Positions 30,505 through 48,000 of a DNA stretch of 64,000 bases are shown piece after piece. The position numbers and the translations under genes were made by a program. Under the pieces are notes generated by a model. The model did no database searches. It worked only from the letters and a program-made list of their open reading frames with translations, and had not been told where the DNA came from. Position 1 is the stretch's first letter; every line of letters starts with the position of its first letter. The stretch covers positions 1,625,501-1,689,500 of the forward strand of contig BSDZ01000009.1 of assembly GCA_030268105.1 (NCBI GenBank), written 5' to 3'. The stretch comes from Volvox africanus. Its lineage: Eukaryota; Chlorophyta; Chlorophyceae; Chlamydomonadales; Volvocaceae.

Positions 30505-32698
30505 ATGATTTCCCAATTCTATATTCTGTCTTCTAGGGGCGATGTTATCATCCGCAAAGATTATCTTGGTGATGTGCCACGCACATCGTCCGAAATATTC
30601 TTTCGGAACGCCAAGTTCTGGAAAGAGGGCGATGGAGAAGCACCACCCGTGTTCAATGTGGATGGCGTGACCTACCTGCACATTAAAGAGGGTGGAGTGC
30701 AGCTTGTGGCAACGACGAGAACAAACTTGTCGCCATCTTTCGTACTTGAGTTCCTGAAGCGAATCTGCACGATCGTCAAGGATTACTGCGGTTTCCTTAG
30801 CGAAGATGCCATCCGAAAGAACGTGGTACTTATTTACGAGCTTCTTGACGAGGTGGTCGATTACGGCTTTCCCCAGAGCACCGCAACCGAGGCACTAAAG
30901 CAGTTTGTCGTTAACGACCCGACGGTTGTTGCACCGGCCTTCTACCTGGCGAAGCCGCTCTTCAGCCTCAGCAAGGGTCCCACAGGCGTCTTTAAGAGTG
31001 TGCTGGATACTAACCGGACGGACGGCAAGCGGCGAGACGAAATCTTCGTTGACGTGGTGGAGCGTATCACTTGGTGAGTGTGCGACACCGATTTCCCCAA
31101 GGAATCAGGGCATTATTTGGCTGCAATAATGTTCCTGGGTATACTCTGCCGGTCCCATTATGTTGGGTAATAGCCCACATTAGTGACGGCCCTTCAGGGA
31201 TATACGACAGATTGCGTATAGTCCCCATGCCCTAAGCTGGCCTCAAAAGAACCCTGCTTTCATCGTGCAAACCTTTTTCTTGGCGTGGACCCAATCATTC
31301 ACTTCCGTAGCGGTAAACTGCCGGGCATCTCCAAGCAGCAGTGTATGGAGTGACTAAGGGAGTTAAGCACCTCGTACCAACGCTTGGTCCATGACCCACA
31401 TGCAATTCTTGAGTTCTTAAATATCAAGGCGCAAGTTTGGGGGTACGGGGTCCGAACACTTGCCACACACCAGCGCGTCCTTTACCCCGTCCTTCACCTG
31501 CATCTGTCTCCATACATCACATCACTAAAACCTCAGATCGGGAAACCAGTTTCCAACTGTGGGCACATCGCAGTTCACCTAGGCACCATGGAACTTCCTG
31601 CCGGTGCGCATTGTGCCCGCCCCTCACCTCCCAACACCTCTCAGCAGTGTGTTACTAACTGCCCCCCCCCAAGTAGTCCTGCGGATAGTTGAGATCAATT
31701 AGCCATCAAAATGGGAGTTGATTTCAAGTGCCATCGAAATGTCTTGGCCTGCCTGCCTATTCCTGGTCTGCATCTTGCTTCATAACTAACTTAGCCTGCT
31801 TCTTGGTTTGGTCCTAATCGCACTCCTTGTCCTGTGGTCCCTCACTTGCCCCGTTGCCCACCGCAGCACCTTCAACGCCAGTGGATACGTCGCCTCGGCC
31901 CAAGTAGACGGTGCTGTGCAGATCAAGAGCTATCTGGCTGGCAACCCGCCCATCAAGATCAAACTCAACGATGACGTCCTTATCGGCAAACGTGATGCAC
32001 CGTATGGCCGCGACCTTGATCGTGCGGCGGAGCGTGGGCACATGGTCGTGCTCGACGATTGCAGTTTCCACGAAGTGGCCAACCTTGACAATTTCGACGT
32101 CGATCGAACAATCTCGCTGGTGCCCCCTGACGGGGAGTTTGCCCTCATGAACTACCGCACAACCCATGGCTTCCGGCCGCCCTTCCGCCTGCACGCATCT
32201 ATCGACATGGATCCCAACTCCGAGTACAAGGCGCTTATGAATCTGCGGCTGTGGTGCGAGTTCCCCGCCGATAAGGCTGCCACCGGATTGGAAGTGGAGG
32301 TTCCTACGCCGCGCTGGGTGCAACGAGTACATTGCGACCTTGAGGGTGGTGGTGCCGGCGGTACTGGTGGTGGCAAAGCCGCGGTCGCGGCGGCGGCGGC
32401 AGCGGCGCAGAACTGGGACTTTAACGAGAAGACTCACCTGCTCCGCTGGCGGTTTAAGCGCTGCCCCGGCGGCAGCGAGTTTACACTGCGCGCGCGGCTG
32501 ACGTTAGAGAAGCCGTATGTGCCATCGCTGCGGACCGAGGTTGGGCCCGTCAACCTGCGCTTTACCATTCCCATGTACAGCGCCTCACGCATTGTGCTCA
32601 AGTACCTGCAGATTTTGAAAAAGGCGGAAAAGAATTACAACCCATATCGCTGGGTGCGTTATGTCACGACGTCCAATTCATACACGTTTCGCACGTGA
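30505..32698 (+). CDS. AP4M1: AP-4 adaptor complex subunit mu
   Basis: Two exons, 30505-31073 and 31867-32698, join in phase 2 across a GTGAGT...CAG intron to give 466 aa, close to the usual 450. The medium chain of AP-4 recognises tyrosine-type sorting signals on cargo at the trans-Golgi network. The N-terminal longin-like domain starts MISQFYILSSRGD and contains the ELLDEVVDYGFPQ motif. The mu-homology domain follows, with SYLAGNPPIKIKLNDD, VVLDDCSFHE, SLVPPDGEFALMNYR, FTIPMYSASR and the C-terminal NPYRWVRYVTTSNSY. The LDDC.FHE and WVRYVT..NSY elements point to AP-4 rather than AP-1, AP-2 or AP-3. A Gly/Ala-rich insert near the middle of the mu-homology domain (about 32345-32410) is an algal addition. 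The ATG sits in a good context (CCACCAATGAT). Confidence 0.95.
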
Positions 32699-34620
32699 GC
32701 TGGACGAGCACAGCGACCATGGAGCGCGTTTTTCGATTTTTTGCCATGGAACATGGCAACGGCAGCGGCAGCGGCTGTCAGTTCCTCAGCGGTGGGAAGG
32801 AAGAAGGTGACGATGGCGGCTGCGGCCAGGGTGCGTTCTGGGTAAGCAAACGAAGCATGATGGGTAAAAGAAGGCGTATACGCGTCGTAACGCCCAGAGC
32901 TCCTCACGCGTAGGGGAGCGCCGGCTGCGGGGTGTAAAGAAGCAGTCCGGACGGAACGCCGGGTTATAAGGACTAAGGAACCCTGATCTTCTGAGGTTCA
33001 GTACCACAGGCTGGGAAAGAGCGTTGTGCGGGTGGGCAGGAAGGCGGCCCACAGCGGACTTGTGACGCAGCTTTACTGGAGCGCGGACTGTTCCTGGCTG
33101 GCATCATGCAAGTGCGGATAGCAGGTGCTTCTTCGGTTATACAGGTTTTCATACAGGCTTTGACGCAGCTGCCATGTTTTGGCGTGGTAAGAAATACCTT
33201 GAAATTTCAACACGCTGATGGAACTTTTATATATTTTCGTTGCTGGAAGCGGGTTGGTGAATCAATAGTCGCCGTTGGGTCGGTTGTCCGTTGTGAAGCT
33301 CAGGAGACGTAACGTGCGTAGTGCGCCGTCTTTGTCGGGGTAGGATTCGGAAACATGGGAAGCCGCAGGTGGCAGCCATCAAGGAGCATTTTGGAAATGT
33401 CGGGTAAAGCTCGTCATGGACGACTAGAAGGGACCATGGGCGTCGATCTCGTTTGATCTACCGTGGTGATGCGGTGCCTTGAATTTGCTGTGCGCTGCTG
33501 CAGCAGCAACAGAGCCTTCGATGCCACAAATCACTACGATCGTGTAGCTTATGTATAGCTGATGGGAGCTGATGCCGACCAGCGCGATATTGATCTTCCT
33601 GAGATGCGGATCTAAGTTGCGCACGCCAACTGGTGATGATGTATTTGGTTCACGGTACTGTAGCCCATGTGGGCCTACATGTCGGAATTCAACGTGCCAT
33701 TTGACGCAACAACAGGAGTAACAGGCTAAAAATGACTATTCAGCACTTCGATAAAGGATTCTAGATCGACAGGCCCACAGGCCCAGGCCTGCACATTAGC
33801 CGCACCTTGCCCTTGTGCCGGCCCTTGCTGTCTTTAGCGTCAGCTTCCCGCCCTCCCTCCTGGCTTCCATTTCCTTCTGAATCACCCAACCATGAAACAT
33901 TGAATGCCATGACCAAATGCCAACTCAACTCGAATCACAATGCCCTTCCCGTCATCCACGATGTATTTGCGAGGGGGTAAAGCCCGTTCGTTGTCGCGGA
34001 GTACATGGCAACAGCCAAATACGTGATGCTGTGCCTTGCGTATTGGCCTCTCCGTCTCCCCCATCTTTGCCTCCCGACAGGAAGCAAACAGCGACACATT
34101 ACTGCAGCTTCAGCAGGCGAGGGTTAACAGCTTACCATCATCTCATTAGCGTGCCTACTGAACCAAAGTCACCACCCCCAAGGTACTCCAGAATACCCTA
34201 GCGATCTAGATACCTTGCCCAACTTCCATTGCACAGGCAGCCCAACTTGGTCTGATAACCCGGAAATTAGTCTGTCAACATAAGCCGTTTGGCAGCTTCC
34301 AACCGTCCTGCGCTCCATTGCTAAACCACCTCCCCAAGGTTCAAATGTGTTTCATGGACAATGGACGTAAGCCGCAGCATTGCTGCGCACGCCGCAAGCG
34401 ACACACGGGCAGTAGGAAGATATCATCAAGCACCTTCACAACAGCAACAGCGATAACGGAAATGCACTCGCCTTCCACTACCTTTCCCCCACCGGCAGCA
34501 AACGGCACGGCGCACGAAGAAGTATTAAACCCCTCCCCCCTGTTTCCTCTTGTTCCCTTCCCCTCTGCCCATCATCTAGCGTCTGTGGCCATTTTGTCGG
34601 TTTCGCCGCGCCCCGCCTTA
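32699..34620. other. 3' region between convergent genes, no supported gene
   Basis: About 1.9 kb between the AP-4 mu stop and the NFS1 stop. It should contain both 3' untranslated regions. Open frames are short and unrecognised, and no strong repeat was seen. Confidence 0.55.
32933..32937 (+). terminator. Candidate TGTAA polyadenylation motif of the AP-4 mu gene
   Basis: TGTAA occurs 235 bases after the AP-4 mu stop, in GGGGTGTAAAGAAG. TGTAA is the usual volvocine poly(A) signal. The distance is plausible, but the motif is short. Confidence 0.45.
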
Positions 34621-39997
<5,377 letters not shown>

Positions 39998-41063
39998 GTT
40001 ACGGTGAAGAATATATTCTTTTAGGTTAAATCTGTGGTAAACAGCCGATTCCAAGGCTTTGATTGGTGATAACGAAAACGCAAGTTAATGGCGCACTAAC
40101 CGCACTTTTCAGAATAACGTGCATTATCTCTAGGAAGCCTGCTCGTACCCCACTCGGCAACACCATCGGAGGCCGCATCATGTGGGCGTTAGCCGCCGTA
40201 CAACGGTCTTGCGCTATTCTTGTGTTCAGGTTGTGAGCACAACCTGCACAAATTCTGTCTCCTAATGATTGACTGGATGAATAAATATACAGAACATCCT
40301 TGAATGTGCAGGTAAAAGAACGTATAATCCTATCACACTTTTCGGACATTGGATTAAGTTGAAATCACTTTGGTTGTTCACAAAAATTATCATGTTTGTT
40401 TAGTATGGCCTATAGCCGTAGAGATTGATTGCCTAAATGTGGAGTAAAATGCTTGCATTTTTCAGCGCGGGTAAAGAAGACGCGTCGCGGATTTCCTCGC
40501 GGGTAGGCATGGTTTTGAGTTGGAAACGCATGCAACACTGTCGCTGATATATTGAGACTCTGGGAATGATTCTTACATTTAGACGTCCACACTTCCACCC
40601 GCATCACTGCGGAAGCCATCTCCGCAAGTTGACGCACCGTTGTTCACGTGACCAACTTGCAGCAATGGTTCCAATACAAGTTTAACAAGTCCATGCTGCG
40701 GGTTGCTCTGGAGGTGCGGGGTAAAGGCAGACGATTGCGAACGTGCACCAGCTGCGGCCGTCGAGAACATAAACTCTTGTTAACATCCATCGGGATGTAA
40801 ACTTGCACTAAGACGCATAATGTGTTTTTAACAATGTCCCCTGATCTGTCTAAGATGGGCCAAAAGCTCCAAAAGGCTTGCGTTGACTGAGCGCCGTAAC
40901 CTAAGGACCGTCCCGCTTCGTCTAACTGACCTGACCCAGCAGCCGCCATCTACCCAGCGCAGTCTTCACCTTCTTCATATTCCATTCCTATTTCGGGTTT
41001 GCCTATTTCTATGTTGGCCCTCGCCATGAAACACGCAATTCACGCTTTCCCCGCTTCACACAG
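39998..41063. promoter_or_regulatory. Divergent intergenic region between NFS1 and the channel gene
   Basis: About 1.07 kb between the NFS1 start and the first supported channel exon. It should hold the NFS1 promoter and, at its right side, the missing 5' exon(s) and promoter of the channel. I could not place a start codon for the channel here. No repeat or clear core element was seen. Confidence 0.45.
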
Positions 41064-42017
41064 GTCATCAACACCTTCATGTCCGTCCTCTCAGTATCCG
41101 TATACGTGTACGACACGTACGTCTCCATAGATGATGTAGCGCGCATCATTTACCTCACATGCTCCTGCACTTTTTCCGTGGAGTATGTGGCAAAGCTTCT
41201 GGCGGCAAATGACTGGTTGTCGTACATGTTTTGGGATTGGTCGCTGATCGACGTCGCGACCATTGCATACGGCATAGCTTATTACGTCAACAACAGCGTC
41301 TCCAACGATCTGGGTTTCATTCGGTTGCTACGGATCATCCAGGTGGGAGGGTTTCATGTTGGGCAGAAGATCTCAGGGTGAAGATCCGAAGATCCAAATT
41401 CTAGATTTTGCCGATGTGAAGGTGGCTGCTGCGGCGTCGCAGATCGTAGCCGACGTGACAACCAAACAAAGCTTTAGCTGCGCCGACTGCTTCAGTTACG
41501 AGTGCTGCGGCTGCTATGCACCTAATCCACATTCTGCCCGCCGTTCCAAAGGGAAACCAAAAATCCCGACAAATGGCCACCGCGGCAACGCAACGGGCTG
41601 ACGGGTCTTCCTTCCATACCCCATACTCCTTCCGACTCTAGTGCTAACTTTTATATCTTATGTGTCTGATAATGAACTGGGCTATTAAGGATATAAAAAA
41701 TGATTTCATTTACGTACCGTACCTCGCAGGACTGCTATCCTTTCCTTCCTGTTGTGTGTAAGATACTTGGTCCCCAGGCTCTCCACAATCAAAGCCGTTG
41801 TAAGAACGTTATAAACGTTTTCCAATTGCCGCCAGGTAGTACGGCTATGCAAGTCCATCACGTTCATAATGCTGCAGTACAGCCGCCATACCTCGCAGCC
41901 AATGCAGCTGGAGTTCGTACGGCGCAGCGCAGACCTAGCAGTCACATTGGTGGCGGTGGTCTTCATCTCCGGCTGCGTGTTTTACGAGCTGGAGCAGGTA
42001 TTGTGTGTGTGTGTGTG

Positions 42018-42049
<32 letters not shown>

Positions 42050-45000
42050 CTGCTGATGCTGATGCTGATGCTGCTGATGAATGAAGACGTCAGAAGTCAG
42101 AAGTGGCCAAATTAATTATTCCTGCTTTAGCTGCTGCTCTTGCTTCTCCACTCTCTCTCTCTCTCTTCCTCTCTCCCTCCCCCTCTCCTCTTCTCTTTTT
42201 TTACCGCGCGCGCATACACACATACATATAAAAGCAGGAATAATTAATTTGGACACTTCTGACTTCTGACGTCTTCATTCATCAACAATCGTACATCTGT
42301 ACCATCATAGCCGCCGCCATGCCTTACCGCCATCTCTCTTCTCTCACTCACCTCACGTAGGGCTCTTGGGGTTATAGCAGTGGTCTGTTTGTTTGTCAGT
42401 CTGTGATATCTGGCTGTCCTAACCTGCCGTGGCCCCCGTTGGGTTATTTTATCAACCCCTTTCACCCCTTCATGCCGTGTCTGAGTCGCCGTATGTTCGT
42501 ATGGTCCTGGTCCTCCAGGTTCAGGAGGGACTCTCCTTGCACACCGCCATCTACTGGGCGTGTGTCACGATATCCACCATAGGCTACGGGGATTACGCGC
42601 CTGAAACGGTCGCTGGACATTTGTGAGTGTGTGCGCGCGCGCCCCAAATTCCGTATCCCAGTATCCCGTACTCCGTACACCGTGTTGTGAATCCCGTATA
42701 CCAGTATCCCAGTGTTTTCGCATCCCACCCTCCGGATCCTGCCGCGCCTTGCCCCGTCTCGCAACCCTCCGCGGCTCCTTCACGGCCCCCTCTCCTGAAC
42801 CCCTACAGGATGTTCCCGCTGGTCATCATTATCGTTATCTTGATTCTGCCTCGGAAGATTTCTGACCTGTTTGAGGTCATGCATGTACGTGCGGTGATGC
42901 GGCAGTATCTCTGCCTGAGGGGGAAGGTGGAGAAAGAGAGGGGGAGAGAGGGGGGAGAGCGAGAGAAGGGAGAGATGAGGCAGATGAGGAAGCTGGGGAA
43001 GCTGAGGAAGCTGAGCAGGGAGCGGAGAAGGATCCCACCCAAATCGTTATGCGTGGAAAGCCAGATGCGGGATGACAGGCGCACCGTGGACTCCCCGCAA
43101 ACCCGGCTAAAACTGTGAATCCCCTAGGCGCTTCGGGATGAAGGGGTAGGTACGAAGAACAACTGACCGGGGAGCAGCAGGAGCCCACCTGGCGGGGCGG
43201 GGTTAGGCGGCTAGGGATGAGCACCGGACTCGTCCAGGGTGTCTGGACCGGTCCTTTCCTCATCCTCGATCATCTTCGCGTCTCTCCTCTGACCCGGCAA
43301 TGAACTCTCCAGAGCTTCAGCCGCTTCGTTCGCCGCTCGCATCGCTCCCACCACTTCGGGCAGCACGTGCTTCTCACCGGCCACGTCACCTCTCAGTCCG
43401 CGCAGACCTTCATCGGCGAGTTCTACCACCAGGGCCGGGGCTACCAGGTGAGCTGAGGGAGGCACGGGGGTCGGCCGACCCATAAGGTCATACTCTCATA
43501 CATATTATTATATTCAGCCGCGCTCATTCAGCCTGCTGTCTTCTGGAAGCATTTCTTTTTTCGCTCTTTTCCTCTCGTGTTCTTGTACTCTAACCCGGCT
43601 CATCTGCACTCACAGCCTCTGGCACAGCTGAGTATTGAGATCACCATGTCCTCAGGAGGAGTTTCGTTCTCGAACTTTCCGCTCAATCTTGAAACTTTTA
43701 AAACCGGTTAACTTTAACCCCTTAATTTAAATGCACGCGTTGCACGCGTTCTGCAGGTAACGCATTATGCCGTGACAGATACGTACTTTTCTCCCTCTTC
43801 CGTTGGATTCGTTTTATTCGCCTTCCCTCTCTTCCGTTGTCTCATCCAGACCCAGATCCGGATCCGGATCCAGAGTTGGGGCCTTGGGCCTAAAAGGCCT
43901 CTTTACGTATCAACGATGTGCTTTGCACTCTCATAAGTGTCATGTTAACATTTTACCGTGCAGTACGATAATATTACAGGATCTGTTGTTTACTTTTCTA
44001 TCTCCAATCCCCCATTCCTCCCTTAGTTTCACCCTCCCCTTTTGCATTGACATGCGTGTTCGTTACCCATTACCTTGCATTCCTTTCCACTCCCTTCGCT
44101 TCCAGGACATGGATGTGGTGTTGTTGTGCCCGAATGACCCGGAACCCTCGTTGGTCATCGCCCTGAACAACCCTAGGTGGGAGCACAGAGTGAAGTACCT
44201 GAACGGCTCACCCTACCAGGCAGAGGTAATATGGGTGCTGCAAGGTGCTGGGCTTTCGACGAGGATTGCCAGTCCCAAAAAGCGTTTAGGCGAGGGTAGG
44301 AAAATAAGAAAAGAGACATCTGATCTGATCTGGATTGCGACATAACGGCATTGAACCCTCCATCCCCGAACACTCCCGCAATAAGGTAACCCACATCATC
44401 CCGGTAGGTGCTGGTAGGCGCCCTTCCTTCTCTCCCTTTTTCTCCCTTTCCCTCCCCTTCTCTCCCCTTCTCTCCCCTTCTCTCCCTTTCTCTCCCTTTC
44501 TCTCCCGTTCCCGTTCACTACCCTACCTTATCTACGAGAAGATTGAAAACGCGGGAAAACTTACTCCCATCACCCACATGTCAACATGCATGGCGTCCAG
44601 GACCTGGCGCGTGCGGACACAGGGCGCGCTCTGGCCGTGTTCGTCCTCGCGGACAAGTACGCCGCCGACCCGGCCGCGGAGGACAACCGCACGCTGCTCG
44701 CGGTGCTGGCGGTGGCGCAATTCCTCCGACAATTCGGGAGTCCCGAGGACCTGCAGCCCCCCAGGGTGGTCAATTGGAGCGCAACCAGCTGGAAGGGCCG
44801 GTACAACTGCTCGGTGCGGTGTGTGTGCGTGTGTGTGTGCGTGCGTGCGTATGTATGTATTTGTGTGTGTATATATGTGTGTGTATGTGTGTGTACGAGC
44901 TGACCGGGACACAGCAAGGACCCTCCTCGCACGGACCCATAGAACTAATCAAAACCTGTTACCTACTAGTTGTTATCTGTTAGCTGTTAGCTGCAAAATT

Positions 45001-48000
45001 GCGGTGCTGCCGGCCGGCGAGGTTGCTTATGAAGTCAGGCGTCAGAGATCCGAGATCGAGAGGAGCTTTATCAGCATGAGTTCATGATAGCACTGCTCGT
45101 GAGTAGGACCCCCCATTCGGGACCTCCCACTGGCCCACCGGCCCACCGGAGCGGACGCCTCAACCTGCTATTCACGGTTCCACCGTTCTAGCGCTTTTGC
45201 TTTTCCACGCCTCTTGCAGGACGCATCCTCCTGCAGTCACCCTAATATTGTGGCGCAGTTCCTTCTGAGTGAGACTCTGAACCACGCTATTGCGCTCCTG
45301 CGCTCCGGAGCCAGGCACCCACCGGAGCTGGGCCTTATACCCCTGGACGTCAGCCCCTTCCCCATGTGCGCGCGTGGGGTAACCTTATCTAGCGATGAGC
45401 CCCGAGCGAAATGAATGCGTGTGCGTGTGCGATATATTATTTTACACATGCTTCCCCCTCAATGACCCTTTTTTACACTGACAGTATCATCAAAACTAAA
45501 TGCACCGATTGGACATGGGCATCACCAGCCCACGCCGTTGTCACCTCGCAACCGCGGAGTGCAAGTTCGGCACTCTGATTCCGTTATCGCTGATCCCGTT
45601 ATCGCGTCACTTCCTGCCATGTCTTTTGCTGGGTCTACTGTCCCAGTGCTACTTCTGCTTCTAATGCTAGTGCTAGTGCTAGTGCTAGTGCTGCTGTTTC
45701 TGACCTCCCCTTTCCATGCACGCGCCCTGCTGTATATCCAGTTGCGTGGGCAGCCTGCGCGCCAGCCTTCTGGGCGCCGCGCTGCACACCCCAGGCCTCA
45801 TCGCCTTCATCTCGAACTTGTGCATCAGTGCTTCCTTGAAGCGGAGGTCCTGGCTGGGGCATCGTGAGGATGTGTCCATGGTGCGTGTGTGTTTACCACG
45901 TTTGGATTCCGTGAGGAACGTGGGCGGATTCAGGAAAATAGACGCAGGGCATCTTTTTCAGGACTGTGAAAAGCCCGCATATAGTGGTTGGAGAGGAGGC
46001 CCGAGACGAGCTAGGTTAACTGTCTGGATTGGATTTGCCTATGGGAAAAGAAAGAGTTATGCCGTGCTAAATCAGCAACCCAACTTACTTGCCTGCCTGA
46101 TTGCCTATGGCCTGCTGCGTGCGTCCTCTCATTGATGTGATGTCATGTCACAGCTGACGAACTGCGGATGGCTGTCCGAGTACTTTAGAGGGGCGAGCGT
46201 GGAGATTTACGATGTCACGTTTCCGGAGTCGTTTTGGGGCCTCACCTTCAAGCAAGCGGCGCTCAAGCTTTGGCGTGAAGAAGAAGTCATCTTGATCGGC
46301 CTGCACCCTACCCCCGGTGATAAGATGGAGCTGAGGTGCGTCCTAACCTCCTCGTCTGCATGTTATACCTGGTACATGTGCATATATGTGCATGCATCAG
46401 TGAGTCGTATAGTGCAGGACAGTGCACAGTGCTTACGTGAATTACGAAGTAGTGGCATTATGGGCAGATCTTACCGATCAATGCAAATGGCCGTACAATG
46501 TCAACCACTTGTAGATGGACTCATACGCTGGATAGATGAGTTGGATAGATTATATACGCACATGTTGGATAGACTATATATAGTCCAGCTTCCCATGTCA
46601 TCTAAGCCGGTTAGTTGCCAGCTTATCGGCATTTTTAAAACACGATTATCCTTCTCACCGGCCTGCCGGCTTTCCACTGCTGGCCGCGTCTTTTCGGTGT
46701 TCCGCTAGCTTGGAAGTCAAGTTGGCGCCGATGGGCTCGTGGGCGGCACGGCATGTTGCTTCCGTTACTGCTGCTGACCTGCAGCAGTCCAGAGCAGCTG
46801 ATGCAGCAGCAGATGAGGTTGGGCAGTTGCCACAGCTACAGCCGCGCTTCTTCCATTCGCAGTCGCGGTCAAAGCTACAGCCACCTGCACAGCAAGAGGA
46901 AGTGCTCGTGGACGGGCACACGGTGGGCTACATCCTTAGTGCCGATGCTCTGGTGCTGGGTAGTGGCTCCCGAAGGGTACGTGAAGGTGGAGGATGGGGG
47001 GAGACCCGATTGTTGTTGGGGTTCACGTACTACAACGGAGGGTGAGGGAGGCACGATACGGGATACACGATAGTACGGGATTACCGCGTTTACGGAACGA
47101 AGTGTTGGTGTGGGTGAGAGGTTTGAATGCAAGGAAGGGTCTCTGGGTCCTCGGCTCCTTGTACGGACTTGCAAGTAAGGGTTGCAAGGAGGGCAGAAGT
47201 GCTTAAAACATCAGTGCGCAATTTGGCGCAATTCTGAACAACGGTCCTCACCCTTCCGCCTAACCACGGCCATGCTAATCACACGCAGGTAGGTGCCCCT
47301 ATATAAATACATCTATGCTAAATGTTTATGAAAAGTTGCCAGCTGAGGTAATATGTGCTTGTAGAACGTAAATCCACGTGGCGGCGCAATTACGCAAATC
47401 AGCTATTTTGTTTTACAATCGGCGTGTGGAATTACACGACTGGTTCCACTTGCTTCTGTTTGCGCTCCGGCTGCGCCCAAGGGAGATAACCCTTGGTCCT
47501 CTTTCGGTCCCTGTAGCCGCTCGCGGCCGAGGAGAAGGTGGAGGCCATGTGGCGGAGTACCACTGGCATGCAGCACCAACATCAACAGCAGCAACAGGCG
47601 GAACCACAGCACCAGCGGCGACGGGAAGAGCAGACGCACCAGTCACCGCCCCAGCTTGCAAGTCCACTTATAACTCCAGAACTGGCGAACCAGCGGCTGC
47701 AGCGGGCACAACAATGGCTGCCAGGAGCGCCCGTGAAACACACAGCTTCTGGCACTATGGCCGCTGGCACTACCGCTATCTCTTCCCCTCGCGCAGTTAC
47801 AAGGCTACGTTGCGATAAAGCCACCATTGCCCCCAGTGGCACGACCACCACCGGCGAGATGGCGTGTGCGAAGACGGATGCCACGACAGCTGGCCATAAG
47901 ACAGCAGCGATCTCTGCAACAACCCTCACAATGGCTGCAGCCACCGTTGCCGCTGGAGCAGGAGCAGCCGCCGTTGTGGAGGATACTGTTGGCAATCACG

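Noticed and set aside
40990..41063. Hydrophobic in-frame extension upstream of the first channel exon
   Set aside because: It is the pyrimidine-rich end of an intron with a CAG acceptor. The Phe/Tyr-rich reading is expected by composition.
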